Shown: positions 25,225-34,319 of the stretch, piece by piece
How the letters are laid out: each line of letters begins with the position of its first letter
How positions within the stretch are numbered: the stretch's first letter is position 1
Origin: Variovorax sp. 54
GTDB lineage: Bacteria > Pseudomonadota > Gammaproteobacteria > Burkholderiales > Burkholderiaceae_C
Assembly: GCF_002754375.1 (NCBI RefSeq)
Contig: NZ_PEFF01000001.1
Location: 4,481,501 to 4,545,500, forward strand
Direction of reading: 5' to 3'
Length of the DNA: 64,000 nucleotides
Made by a program: the position numbers and the translations under genes
Notes under the pieces: model-generated
What the model was told of the DNA's origin: nothing
The model's database searches: none
Seen by the model: the letters and a program-made list of their open reading frames with translations, nothing else

Positions 25225-28200
25225 ATGTCGCTCCCACCGACTCCGTCGTCCGATGCCGTGTCGATCCGGCTGCTGGGCCCGTTCCGCCTGAGCGTGGGGG
25301 TGGCCGGGGATGACCCGCAGACGCCTGCGGTGCCGCTGACCCGGCGGGCCGCCGAGTTGCTGCAACTGCTGTCCTTGCAGCCCGACCGCAGCCTGGCGAA
25401 CGAGCAGGTGGTGGAAGCCCTGTGGCCACACCTGGACCCCGACGCGGGCAGCGCCAACCTGCGCAAGGCCGCGCACCATGCGCGCCAGTTCATCGGCCAG
25501 CCCGACGCACTCGTGTTGCGAGGCGGCCGGGTGTTCCTGCTGCCCGACCATGCGGTGGCGTGCGACGCCGACCGCTTCGAGCGCGCCGCGGACGAGGCCC
25601 TGGGCGGCGGCGATCCGCAGGCGTGCAAGGCGGCCGCGCAGCTCTACAGTGGCGACCTCCTGCCGGACGCCCGCTACGAAACCTGGACCGAAGCGCCGCG
25701 CCAGCGCTTGCGCGACAAGTTCCTGCGGCTGTTGCGCCAGACCGGCGACCTGGAACGGCTGGTGCGCGAAGACCCCACCGACGAAGCGGCCCATGTCCAG
25801 TTGATGCGCGAGGAGCTGGCGGCCGGGCGACGCTCTTCGGCGCTGCGCTGGTACGGCCACCTGCGCGACCACCTGCAGCAGACCTTGGGCATGCGCCCCG
25901 GTCCGCCGGCCGAGGCGCTGTACCGCGAGTGCGTGGCGGGCCTGGAAGGCGCTGCGCCGCGCTTCGTCGGCCGCGCCATGGAACTGGTGCGCGTGCTGGG
26001 ATGGCTGCGCGCCAGTCTCGCGAGCCGACCGGGGGGCGCGGTGGTGCGCGCGCCGGCGGGGATGGGCAAAACCGCGTTCTGCCGCCGCGTCGCCGAAGAA
26101 GCGCGGGGCCTGGGTTGGCAGGTGCGCTCGTTGCAGGCCAGCGACTGGACCCGGCCCTACGGCATCGCGGCCGACTTGGTGGAGCCTTTGCTCGGCGAAC
26201 TGCCCGATGCGGCACAGGCCATCGGTGCGCATGCCCAGGCCGTGCTGGCGCAGATGACCGCCTCGGGCGACGTGAAACCGCTGGCCATGCCGCTCGGGCG
26301 CCACCAGCTGGTGGGCGCCGTGCGCCGGCTGCTGCTGGCCACCGCCTCGCAAAAACCGGTGCTGCTCATCGTCGACGACGCGCACGCGGCGGACGACGCG
26401 AGCGCCGAGACGCTGACGCAACTGGCGGCGAGCGGCCCCCCGGTGTTCGTGCTGCTCGCGTGCCGGCACGCACTGCCGCCCCTGCTGGACCGGAACACCT
26501 CACGCTTGCTGCGCGCCGGCCAGCTGGAGGCCCTTGAACTGGGGCCGCTGTCCGAGGAAGAGGCTGCGTTGCTCGCGGCCCGCTCGGCCGCCGCACCGAT
26601 GGCGGGCGAGGCCGCCACCGCCATCGCGCGCCGTGCCGAAGGCTTGCCGTTTGCCGTGATCGAACTCGCGCGCGGTGCTGCCATGTCAGACGGCGCCACG
26701 GGGGCGATGCCCCGCAGCGTGTCGTCGGCCCTGGCCGAACGCCTGTGCGACCTGGACCCCGGCGCGACGGAGGCTGTGCGCCGGTTGGCGCTGTCGGCCG
26801 AAGACTTCGACGTGGCCACGGCCGTTGCGCTGGCCGCCGACGAGGGCCACGACGCGTTGGCGCGGCTCGACCAGGCGCTGGCCTCGGGCGTGCTGGTGGT
26901 GGCTGAGGGCCGCTACCGCTTCCGCCACGCCCTCGTGCGGGAAACGCTGGCCGAAGGCATCCCGCCACACCGGCGTGTGCTGTTGCATCGCGACGTGGCG
27001 GCGCGGCTCGCGCAAGGCGGTGCGGCACCGGGCCTGGTGGGCCATCACTGGCTCGCTGCGGGCGATGCCGAACGGGCGATGCCATATGCGTTGGCGGCTG
27101 CGCGCCAGGCCTTTCGCCTCGGTGCCTGCGAAGACGTGTTGCGCCACGTCGAGCCGCTGCTCGTGCACCGGCCGGCGCAGCCGGAAGCACTGGCGCTGCG
27201 TGCCGAGGCCCTCGACGCCCTGGGCCGGCCCGGCACCTTGGCTGCCTACGACGCGGCCGCCGCCGTCGCACCCGAAGCGCTGTCGCACGAATTGCGCGCC
27301 AAGCGCGCCCTGGCGCAAGTGAAGATGAGCGACCCGCCCGGTGCCCTGCAGTACCTGAAGGATGTGCATCCCACCACGGTGGCGGGGCGCCTGGCCGAAG
27401 CGCTGGCGTACAGCGGCGCGGCGGCCCTGGGCTTCGGGGACCCCGCCGAAGGCACGCGCCGGTCGGCCGAAGTGCGTCGGATTGCCTTGGAGACCGGCGA
27501 CGAAGGCACGCTCGTGATCGCCTCCTGGTCGCAGGCCGCGGCGGCGCACGCGCGCGGTGACCTGCACGGCAGTGTGTGGGCCGACCTCAAGGAGACGAGC
27601 CACCTGCCGCAGCTGGCGGTGCGCGTGTTCGACGGCCACCTGTGCATCACGCAGCGCTTTCTGTACGGCTCGCGGCCGTATGCCGATGTCATCTCATTCG
27701 CCAATGCGCTGGCCACGGAAGCGCAGCGGCTGGGCGCGGCGCGTGGGCATGCATTCGCGGTCACGCTGCGCGGCGAAGCCTGGCTGCTCAGCGGCCAGCT
27801 CGACGCCGCCGAGCAAGACCTCGTGGCGGGCGGGCGCATGCACCGCGCGATCGGCGGCGCGACGGGCGAAGCGCTGTCGCTGCAGCGCCGCTCCGAACTG
27901 GCGATCTACCGCGGGCAGATGGACCGGGCGCGCGGCCTGCTCGACGAAGCGCTCGACGTCGCGCGCCAGTCCGACGTCGGCTTCCACCTGCTGGACCGCA
28001 TCTACGGCACCCGCATCGCGATGGCCACGCAGCCCGACACCGCGCTGGGCGTGCTGGAGGAAGCCGAGGCCAACGTGCGCGGCCCGTTGGAAAGCTGCCC
28101 CGGCTGCCGCATCACCTTCGCCATCCCGGCCACCATCGCGGCCGCGAGAGGGCACGCGCTGGACCTGGCGGCCGGCCACCAGCAGCAGTCCGAATACCTG

Positions 28201-28380
28201 GCGAATGTGGTGATGAAGCTGCCGGCCTGGTACGCGTCGCTGCACGAGGCGCAGGCCCACATCGAACGGGCCAGGGGCCGTGTCGCGGCTGCGCGCGAAG
28301 GCTTTGCTGCGGCAGCGCGGGAGTTCCGCGCCTGCGGCCATGCGCCGGACGCCGCACGCTGCCGGGAATTGGCCGGCTAG
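25225..28380 (+). CDS. Very large SARP-type transcriptional activator with ATPase domain
   Basis: Regulator of 1051 residues. Residues about 12-95 form a winged-helix OmpR-like DNA-binding domain, with VSIRLLGPFRLSV at the start as in AfsR/SARP proteins. The bacterial transcriptional activation (BTAD) helical domain follows to about 240 (EDPTDEAAHVQLMREELAAG). A P-loop NTPase domain begins near residue 265 with APAGMGKTAF and a Walker B LLIVDDAHAADDASAE. The remaining about 500 residues are alpha-helical, TPR-like repeats as in MalT/LuxR STAND regulators. It likely senses a ligand through ATP-dependent oligomerisation and activates the divergent cupin-methyltransferase pair, which is inference. 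The start has GGAAAGGA upstream. Confidence 0.82.
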   Translation: MSLPPTPSSDAVSIRLLGPFRLSVGVAGDDPQTPAVPLTRRAAELLQLLSLQPDRSLANEQVVEALWPHLDPDAGSANLRKAAHHARQFIGQPDALVLRGGRVFLLPDHAVACDADRFERAADEALGGGDPQACKAAAQLYSGDLLPDARYETWTEAPRQRLRDKFLRLLRQTGDLERLVREDPTDEAAHVQLMREELAAGRRSSALRWYGHLRDHLQQTLGMRPGPPAEALYRECVAGLEGAAPRFVGRAMELVRVLGWLRASLASRPGGAVVRAPAGMGKTAFCRRVAEEARGLGWQVRSLQASDWTRPYGIAADLVEPLLGELPDAAQAIGAHAQAVLAQMTASGDVKPLAMPLGRHQLVGAVRRLLLATASQKPVLLIVDDAHAADDASAETLTQLAASGPPVFVLLACRHALPPLLDRNTSRLLRAGQLEALELGPLSEEEAALLAARSAAAPMAGEAATAIARRAEGLPFAVIELARGAAMSDGATGAMPRSVSSALAERLCDLDPGATEAVRRLALSAEDFDVATAVALAADEGHDALARLDQALASGVLVVAEGRYRFRHALVRETLAEGIPPHRRVLLHRDVAARLAQGGAAPGLVGHHWLAAGDAERAMPYALAAARQAFRLGACEDVLRHVEPLLVHRPAQPEALALRAEALDALGRPGTLAAYDAAAAVAPEALSHELRAKRALAQVKMSDPPGALQYLKDVHPTTVAGRLAEALAYSGAAALGFGDPAEGTRRSAEVRRIALETGDEGTLVIASWSQAAAAHARGDLHGSVWADLKETSHLPQLAVRVFDGHLCITQRFLYGSRPYADVISFANALATEAQRLGAARGHAFAVTLRGEAWLLSGQLDAAEQDLVAGGRMHRAIGGATGEALSLQRRSELAIYRGQMDRARGLLDEALDVARQSDVGFHLLDRIYGTRIAMATQPDTALGVLEEAEANVRGPLESCPGCRITFAIPATIAAARGHALDLAAGHQQQSEYLANVVMKLPAWYASLHEAQAHIERARGRVAAAREGFAAAAREFRACGHAPDAARCRELAG

Positions 28381-28521
28381 AAAGTCCGGGCAGCACCCGC
28401 GTGACGAACGGAGGATGGTTTGGCAGATGGCCCGGCGATGCCCCTCAGTACCGTTGCTGGGTGCCTTTCAGCGGGGTCGCAAACAACCGTGAGGCGCCCC
28501 CCCGCATGCGTCAAGCCGGTC

Positions 28522-28869
28522 TCACGCCTTGCGCACGAATTCCGACTTCAGCTTCATCGCGCCAATGCCGTCAATCTTGCAATCGATGTCGTGATCGCCA
28601 TCGATCAGGCGGATGTTCTTCGCCTTGGTGCCGACCTTCACGACCAGCGACGAGCCTTTGACCTTGAGGTCCTTGATGACGGTGACGGTGTCGCCGTCGT
28701 TCAGCACGTTGCCGACCGAATCCTTGATGACCCGGCCCTCATCGGCCGCGCTTTCGGCGGCAGTGCCCGAAGCGGACCATTCATGACCGCATTCGGGGCA
28801 GACAACGTTCAGGCCGTCTTCGTAGGTGAATTCCGAATGGCATTGGGGGCAAGGGGGCAGAGTGCTCAC
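28522..28869 (-). CDS. yjdM: Zinc-ribbon protein YjdM (PhnA family)
   Basis: Cytoplasmic protein of 115 residues. The N-terminal zinc ribbon has CPQC and CPEC (residues 8-11 and 24-27), and the C-terminal SH3-like PhnA domain reads [20 protein letters not shown], then [16 protein letters not shown], with a short FVRKA end. E. coli YjdM was once called PhnA although it is not needed for phosphonate use; the function is unknown. It runs co-directionally downstream of recJ but with a 155-nt gap, so a separate transcript is likely. Confidence 0.93.
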   Translation of the reverse strand: MSTLPPCPQCHSEFTYEDGLNVVCPECGHEWSASGTAAESAADEGRVIKDSVGNVLNDGDTVTVIKDLKVKGSSLVVKVGTKAKNIRLIDGDHDIDCKIDGIGAMKLKSEFVRKA

Positions 28870-29024
28870 GGCGGTAGGTGGGGTCCGTATCGGTTGAAGG
28901 GCGTGGATGTTAGCCTGCCCTCATGGACGCAGGTCCTGTGGGTCCGGCAGCAACGAGCGTGAAGTTTCGGAAGGCGCCATCGTGTTCGCGCCCGTGGAAT
29001 CCGAGGCCGTTCAGTTCGGCCGCG

Positions 29025-30746
29025 TCAGACCTCCGCCCCCTCAACGAGAAAGCGCAGCCGGCGCACGCCCTGCCATTCATCCGCATCGAGCCGAAAAGCC
29101 AGCTTCACGCGCGGCGGCAGCGGCTCGGTGTGGCTGAACCAGATCGCGTCGATCGGCTGGCCCTGGTGCTTGAGCTTGAGCGCCAGGTGCTTTTCGCCGA
29201 CCAGCCGCTGCGACACCACCTCGACCTCTTCGCTGAAGGTGGGCGGCGCGAAGCCCTGGCCCCAGACCTCGCGGTGCAGCGTGTCGACGAGGTCGATGCG
29301 CATGTACTCGCGCGCGATCGGCCCGTCGGTTTCGATCTGCCGCGTGAGCGCGGCTTCGGCCAGCCATTCACCGGCAACCTGCGCCAGCGCGCGCTCGAAG
29401 ACGGGAAAGTGCTCGCGCGCCACGGTGCAGCCCGCCGCCATCGCGTGGCCGCCGAAGCGCAGCAGCACGCCGGGGTGGCGCTTGGCGACGAGGTCGAGCG
29501 CGTCGCGCAGGTGAAAGCCCGGAATCGATCGGCCCGAGCCCTTCAGCTCCTGCTCCTTGCCCGGTGCCGCGCTGGCCGCGAACACGAAGGTCGGGCGATG
29601 GAAGCGGTCCTTGATGCGCGAGGCCACGATGCCCACCACGCCTTCGTGGAAGTCTGCGCCGAACACGCTGATGGCCGGCGGTGGCGCATCGACGCCTTCG
29701 CCGTCCGCGGCGAACAGCGACTCGGCCAGCAGCAGCGCCTGGTCGCGCATGCCGCCTTCGATGTCGCGCCGCTCGCGGTTGATGCCGTCGAGCATGCGCG
29801 CGAGTTCGTCGGCACGGCCGGCGTCGTCGGTCAGCAGGCATTCGATGCCGAGCGTCATGTCGGCCAGACGGCCGGCCGCGTTGATGCGCGGGCCGAGTGC
29901 AAAGCCGAAGTCGAAGGTCGTCGCAGCCGAGGCGGTGCGCCCCGCGGCCTTGAACAGCGCCGCCACGCCGGCCGGCATCGCGCCCGCGCGGATGCGGCGC
30001 AGGCCCTGTGCCACGAGGCGGCGGTTGTTGGCGTCGAGCTTCACCACGTCGGCCACGGTGCCGAGCGCGACCAGCGGCAGCAGCGCATCGAGCTTGGGCT
30101 GCGTGGCGGTGTCGAACACGCCGCGCGTGCGCAGTTCGGAGCGCAGCGCGAGCAGCACGTAGAACATCACGCCGACGCCGGCGATGCTCTTGCTTTCGAA
30201 CTCGCAGCCGGGCTGGTTGGGGTTGACCATCACGTCGGCCAGCGGCAGCTCGGGGCCGGGCAGGTGGTGGTCGGTCACCAGCACCTGCAGGCCGCGCGCC
30301 TTGGCGGCGGCCACGCCCTCGACGCTGGCGATGCCGTTGTCGACGGTGATCAGCATGTCGGCCCCGGCGTTGGCCACGCGCTCGGCAATCGGCGGCGTCA
30401 GGCCGTAGCCGTCGACCACGCGGTCGGGCACGAGGTAGCTCACGTGCTTTGCGCCCAGCAGGCGCAGGCCGCGCACGCCGACCGCGCAGGCAGTGGCGCC
30501 GTCGCAGTCGTAGTCGGCCACGATGCACAGGCGTTTGTCCTGCGCGATGGCGTCGGCCAGCAGCACGGCGGCTTCGCGCGTGCCGCGCAGCGTGTCGGGC
30601 AGCAGCAGGCGCGCGAGCCCGTCGTCGAGCTCGTCCTTGCCGCGCACACCGCGTGCGGCAAAAAGGCGCGCCAGCAGCGGGTGCACGCCGGCTTGTTCGA
30701 GCGCCCAGACGGTGCGCGGGGGGATCTCTCGGGCGACGATTTTCAC
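29025..30746 (-). CDS. recJ: Single-stranded-DNA-specific exonuclease RecJ
   Basis: 5'-3' ssDNA exonuclease of recombination and mismatch repair, 573 residues (E. coli 577). DHH-family motifs are in order: VADYDCDGATAC (motif I), TVDNGIAS (II), TDHHLPG (III), VMVNPNQPGC (IV), then the DHHA1 part with FGGHAMAAGCTV and a C-terminal OB fold. The Asp and His residues bind Mn/Mg. GTG at 30746 is chosen because it overlaps the stop of the upstream gene (GTGA) and gives the normal N-terminus VKIVAREIPPR; the open frame continues 220 codons upstream without meaning. Confidence 0.95.
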   Translation of the reverse strand: MKIVAREIPPRTVWALEQAGVHPLLARLFAARGVRGKDELDDGLARLLLPDTLRGTREAAVLLADAIAQDKRLCIVADYDCDGATACAVGVRGLRLLGAKHVSYLVPDRVVDGYGLTPPIAERVANAGADMLITVDNGIASVEGVAAAKARGLQVLVTDHHLPGPELPLADVMVNPNQPGCEFESKSIAGVGVMFYVLLALRSELRTRGVFDTATQPKLDALLPLVALGTVADVVKLDANNRRLVAQGLRRIRAGAMPAGVAALFKAAGRTASAATTFDFGFALGPRINAAGRLADMTLGIECLLTDDAGRADELARMLDGINRERRDIEGGMRDQALLLAESLFAADGEGVDAPPPAISVFGADFHEGVVGIVASRIKDRFHRPTFVFAASAAPGKEQELKGSGRSIPGFHLRDALDLVAKRHPGVLLRFGGHAMAAGCTVAREHFPVFERALAQVAGEWLAEAALTRQIETDGPIAREYMRIDLVDTLHREVWGQGFAPPTFSEEVEVVSQRLVGEKHLALKLKHQGQPIDAIWFSHTEPLPPRVKLAFRLDADEWQGVRRLRFLVEGAEV

Positions 30747-31711
30747 AGGGCCTCCAGCACGCTGGCGGCGCGTGTGCGATCGAACAAACTCTTGGCCCAG
30801 CGGGCCAGGCCGCGCTGTTGCACGGTGTAGCGCTGCGCGGCGCGGTCGCCGCACAGCGTGAGCGCCACGTCGGCGCCGCGGGTGTAGTCGCTCAGCAGGC
30901 TGGCGATGGCGCCGGCGTCCAGTGCTTGCCAGGCAGCAGCCCAACCGGCGCCGTCGTCGCGCAAGGCGGCGATGCGCAGGGCGTCGCTGACTTCGGGCGC
31001 CGGGCCTGCGGGCGTGGCCTCTTGGGTCAGCGCGCCGGTGCCGCTGAGCCAGAAGGAGTTGATGGGCGGCACGCCGCGCGCGGTGCGCTCGTCGTTCACG
31101 CGCTGCGTGTACAGCAGCATCTGCATCTCGTTCTGCAGGCGGCGCAGCGGCCGCGACGCGTCGCCCAATGGCGACCACTGCGAAATCGGGTAGCCCACAG
31201 CCCGGTCGATGGAGGCCGTGGCCAACCCGTCGAAGATGGGCGCGCGGGCGAGCCAGCGGCCCGGCGTGTCGGAGGGGTAGAGCGCGATGCCGTCTTCCTC
31301 GAAGAACGGCTGCGCCACGGCCAGCAGGGCCATCGATTCGGTGGCGTCGATCTCGATGGCGGACGGATCGCCCAGCGCCACGTCGTCGATGCCGACCTGC
31401 CAGTTGCACAGCGTCACCAGGCCCCAGGCCTCATGGTCGCCGGGCGCGGCCAGGCCGGTCTGGCGGGCTTCGAGCGCGGCCCAGGGAATGCAGCCGTCGT
31501 CGGCGGGGGGCAGGCCGAGCGCGCGGGCCAGCGCGCGTTCGTGCGGTGGGGAGCGGGTGCTGTCGTCCTGCGTGTCGGTGTCGGCGAGCGTCAGGCGCAG
31601 CAGCAGGGTTTCGAGGTTCGGCAGCCGCAGGGTCGCAAGCGCCGCGCGGCAAGCCGGGGAACCGCGGCCGGCAAAGGGAATCAACAGATGACGTGGGAGA
31701 GGTTCGGCCAT
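30743..31711 (-). CDS. Conserved protein of unknown function upstream of recJ
   Basis: A 322-residue soluble protein without signal peptide or TM helices. It starts PLPRHLLIPFAGRGSPACR and contains NWQVGIDDVALGDP, FFEEDGIALYPSDTPGRW and PPINSFWLSGTGAL. Proteins like this sit before recJ in Burkholderiales and have been labelled phosphoglycerate-mutase-like; I see no catalytic motif that proves this. The FWLSGTG segment and early LIPFAG might form an alkaline-phosphatase-superfamily-like core. Four-base overlap with recJ indicates co-translation. The gene faces lolC across a 123-nt gap. Confidence 0.7.
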   Translation of the reverse strand: MAEPLPRHLLIPFAGRGSPACRAALATLRLPNLETLLLRLTLADTDTQDDSTRSPPHERALARALGLPPADDGCIPWAALEARQTGLAAPGDHEAWGLVTLCNWQVGIDDVALGDPSAIEIDATESMALLAVAQPFFEEDGIALYPSDTPGRWLARAPIFDGLATASIDRAVGYPISQWSPLGDASRPLRRLQNEMQMLLYTQRVNDERTARGVPPINSFWLSGTGALTQEATPAGPAPEVSDALRIAALRDDGAGWAAAWQALDAGAIASLLSDYTRGADVALTLCGDRAAQRYTVQQRGLARWAKSLFDRTRAASVLEAL

Positions 31712-31745
31712 TTCCCTATTGTCCGGGATGCCACAATTCCACCGT

Positions 31746-31835
31746 ATGACCTACCCCCTCGCTCCTCGTCCCGTGTATTCGCCGCCCCCCGCGGGTGCGC
31801 CCATGCCCCTTGAGGCCACGGTGCGGGGCTTCTGA
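31746..31835 (+). CDS. Possible 29-codon leader ORF coupled to lolC
   Basis: An ATG at 31746 opens a 29-residue Pro-rich frame (begins MTYPLAPRPVYS) whose TGA overlaps the lolC ATG as TGATG. It could couple translation or be chance in GC-rich DNA. No clear ribosome site precedes it. Confidence 0.25.
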   Translation: MTYPLAPRPVYSPPPAGAPMPLEATVRGF

Positions 31836-33091
31836 TGCGATTCCCCTACGAACTGCAGCTCGGCTGGCGCTACACGCGCGCGGGCCGTGCCACGCGACGC
31901 AACGGCTTCATCTCGTTCATCTCCGGCGTGTCGATGCTCGGCATCGCCCTGGGCGTGGCGGCGCTGATCATCGTGCTCAGCGTGATGAACGGCTTCCAGA
32001 AGGAAGTGCGCGACCGCATGCTCAGCGTGGTCTCGCACATCGAGATCTTCTCGCGCGACGGCCAAGCCTTGCAGGACCTCGACGCCATCATGGCCGACGC
32101 CCGCAAGAACCCCGAGGTGATCGGCGCGGCGCCTTTCATCAACACGCAGGCGCTGATTGCGCGCGGCGAAGACATGAAGGGTGCCATCGTGCGCGGCATC
32201 GACCCCGCGCTCGAGCCCGAGGTCACCGACACCGGCAGCATCGCCAAGGGCGGCACCTTCGACAAGCTGGTGCCCGGCGAGTTCGGCATCGTGCTGGGCA
32301 TCGAGCTGGCGCGTTCGATGTTCGTGCAGCCCGGCGATCAGGTCACGCTGGTGGCACCGGGCGGACAGGTCACGCCGGCCGGCGTGGTGCCGCGCCTGAA
32401 GCAGTTCACCGTGGTCGGCGTGTTCGACTCGGGCCACTACGAGTACGACTCGGCGCTGGCGATGGTGCATGAGAAAGACGCGGCCAAGGTGTTCCGCCTC
32501 GAAGGCCCGACCGGCATCCGCCTCAAGCTGAAAGACCTGCACGAAGCGCGCGAGGTGGCCGACCAGCTCGCCGTCACGCTGCCAGGCCAGTTCCTCATCC
32601 GCGACTGGACGCGCCAGAACAAGACCTGGTTCGCGGCCGTGCAGGTCGAGAAACGCATGATGTTCATCATCCTCACGCTGATCGTGGCGGTGGCGGCCTT
32701 CAACCTTGTGTCGACACTGGTGATGACCGTGACCGACAAGCGCGCCGACATCGCCATCCTGCGCACGCTCGGCAGTTCGCCGCGCAGCATCATGGCCATC
32801 TTCGTGGTGCAGGGCGCCATGGTGGGCGTGATCGGCACCGTGGGCGGCCTGCTGCTGGGCCTGGGCATTGCGTACAACATCGACGTGATCGTGCCCTTCC
32901 TGGAGCAGCTCTTCCACGCCAGCTTCCTGCCCAAGGACATCTACCTGATCAGCAAGATGCCGAGCGACCCACAGCAAAGCGACATCATGCCGATCGCGAT
33001 CATTTCCCTCATCCTGGCCTTCCTGGCCACGCTGTATCCGAGCTGGCGCGCCAGCCGCGTCAATCCTGCCGAGGCCCTGCGCTATGAGTGA
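31835..33091 (+). CDS. lolC: Lipoprotein-releasing system permease (LolC/LolE family)
   Basis: Inner-membrane subunit of the LolCDE machine that extracts outer-membrane lipoproteins, 418 residues. It has the FtsX-type MacB layout: one TM near residues 25-50 ([23 protein letters not shown]), a periplasmic domain of about 220 residues, then three TM helices from about residue 270 ([21 protein letters not shown]). The C-terminus ends [19 protein letters not shown], a family signature that docks to the ATPase. It overlaps lolD by eight bases. Only one permease gene is present here; a lolE copy is not visible, so it may act as a LolF-type single permease. Confidence 0.93.
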   Translation: MRFPYELQLGWRYTRAGRATRRNGFISFISGVSMLGIALGVAALIIVLSVMNGFQKEVRDRMLSVVSHIEIFSRDGQALQDLDAIMADARKNPEVIGAAPFINTQALIARGEDMKGAIVRGIDPALEPEVTDTGSIAKGGTFDKLVPGEFGIVLGIELARSMFVQPGDQVTLVAPGGQVTPAGVVPRLKQFTVVGVFDSGHYEYDSALAMVHEKDAAKVFRLEGPTGIRLKLKDLHEAREVADQLAVTLPGQFLIRDWTRQNKTWFAAVQVEKRMMFIILTLIVAVAAFNLVSTLVMTVTDKRADIAILRTLGSSPRSIMAIFVVQGAMVGVIGTVGGLLLGLGIAYNIDVIVPFLEQLFHASFLPKDIYLISKMPSDPQQSDIMPIAIISLILAFLATLYPSWRASRVNPAEALRYE

Positions 33092-33761
33092 TGTCGTTCT
33101 CAAGGCCCGCGGCCTCACCAAGCGCTTCCACGAAGGCCGCATCGACCTCACCGTGCTGCACGGTGTCGACCTGGATGTGCACGCCGGCGAAACGCTGGCC
33201 ATCGTCGGCGCGTCCGGCTCCGGCAAGAGCACGCTGCTGCACCTGATGGGCGGGCTCGACGCCCCCACCGCGGGCAAGGTCGAACTGCTCGGCAAGGACA
33301 TCGCGCATGCCGACGCCGCCGAGCAAGGCCGGTTGCGCAACCATCACCTGGGCTTCGTCTACCAGTTCCATCACCTGCTGCCCGAGTTCAGCGCACTCGA
33401 CAACGTCGCGATGCCGTTGAAGATCCGCCGCGTCGAGGCCGGCGAAGCGTCGCAGGCCGCGACAAAGATCCTCGCGAGCGTGGGCCTGGGCGAGCGTTTG
33501 CACCACCGGCCGGCCGAGTTGTCGGGCGGCGAGCGCCAGCGCGTGGCGATTGCGCGCGCGCTGGTCACGAAGCCCGCGTGCGTGCTGGCCGACGAGCCCA
33601 CCGGCAACCTCGACCGCAGCACGGCCGACGCCGTGTTCGCGCTGATGCTCGACCTCGCACACCGGCACGGCACGGCCTTCGTGATGGTCACGCACGACCA
33701 GGACCTGGCCAAGCGCTGCGACCGCGTGCTGCAGCTGGTGGCGGGGCGGTTGGCCGGTTAA
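33084..33761 (+). CDS. lolD: Lipoprotein-releasing system ATPase LolD
   Basis: ABC ATPase of 225 residues that powers lipoprotein release. It has Walker [10 protein letters not shown], the MacB/LolD-type [18 protein letters not shown] with the Q-loop, signature [15 protein letters not shown], Walker [12 protein letters not shown] and the switch His in [10 protein letters not shown]. Its start lies inside the lolC end, showing translational coupling. The gene ends three bases before a convergent kinase-like gene. Confidence 0.95.
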   Translation: MSDVVLKARGLTKRFHEGRIDLTVLHGVDLDVHAGETLAIVGASGSGKSTLLHLMGGLDAPTAGKVELLGKDIAHADAAEQGRLRNHHLGFVYQFHHLLPEFSALDNVAMPLKIRRVEAGEASQAATKILASVGLGERLHHRPAELSGGERQRVAIARALVTKPACVLADEPTGNLDRSTADAVFALMLDLAHRHGTAFVMVTHDQDLAKRCDRVLQLVAGRLAG

Positions 33762-33764
33762 GAC

Positions 33765-34319
33765 TCAGTCGGCGCTGCGCGCCCACGACCGCAGGTCGAG
33801 GTGCAGCGCGTCACCGGCGAGCCGGTGCTCGATGGCTTGCGCGATCGCCTCGGGCATTTGCGCCATCGTCGGAATGCGGTGACCGTCGAGCCCGGGCGCC
33901 GGTTGCTGGAACGCGGCATGCATCGTCCGCACCATCGTGTCCATGTCCGGCCCTGAGCGCTGCCGCACGCGCGCCAGCGCTTCCTTGAGGTCGACCTCGA
34001 GCAGCACGTACGCGACCTGCGTGCCCGCCGCCTCGAACTCGCGCGTGACCAGCGGAAGAAACCACGGGCCGAACACGCCGTCGAGGCACACCCGGTAGCC
34101 GTCCGCCGCGAAGGATGCGGCCGCGCGGCACACGGCGCGGATCACGGCCGCGTTCTGTGCGTCGGCACCGGCGCGGTAGGGAGGCACGGGATGCGCCGGA
34201 AAGTCGTAGAACAGGTCGGACGGCAAATGCAGGCCGCGCGGATCGGCCTTGGCCAGCAACGCCGACACCGAGGTCTTGCCCGAGCCCGGCGGCCCCGAGA
34301 CGATGACGACCTGGCTCAC
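33765..34319 (-). CDS. P-loop kinase-like ATPase
   Basis: Small nucleotide-binding protein of 184 residues. SGPPGSGKTS at the N-terminus is a Walker A, and LPSDLFYDFPAHPVPPYR and VCLDGVFGPWFLPLV resemble the acceptor-binding parts of small kinases such as chloramphenicol phosphotransferase or adenylylsulfate/gluconate kinases. VLLEVDLKEALARVRQR looks like the lid with Arg residues. The phosphate acceptor cannot be identified. GTG at 34319 overlaps the sigma-factor stop by four bases; longer starts are unlikely because the P-loop should be near the N-terminus. It is co-transcribed with the ECF sigma factor. Confidence 0.72.
   Translation of the reverse strand: MSQVVIVSGPPGSGKTSVSALLAKADPRGLHLPSDLFYDFPAHPVPPYRAGADAQNAAVIRAVCRAAASFAADGYRVCLDGVFGPWFLPLVTREFEAAGTQVAYVLLEVDLKEALARVRQRSGPDMDTMVRTMHAAFQQPAPGLDGHRIPTMAQMPEAIAQAIEHRLAGDALHLDLRSWARSAD

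Noticed and set aside
28923..30830. Plus-strand frame of 635 codons over recJ
   Set aside because: It overlaps recJ, whose DHH motifs are all intact, so it is non-coding.
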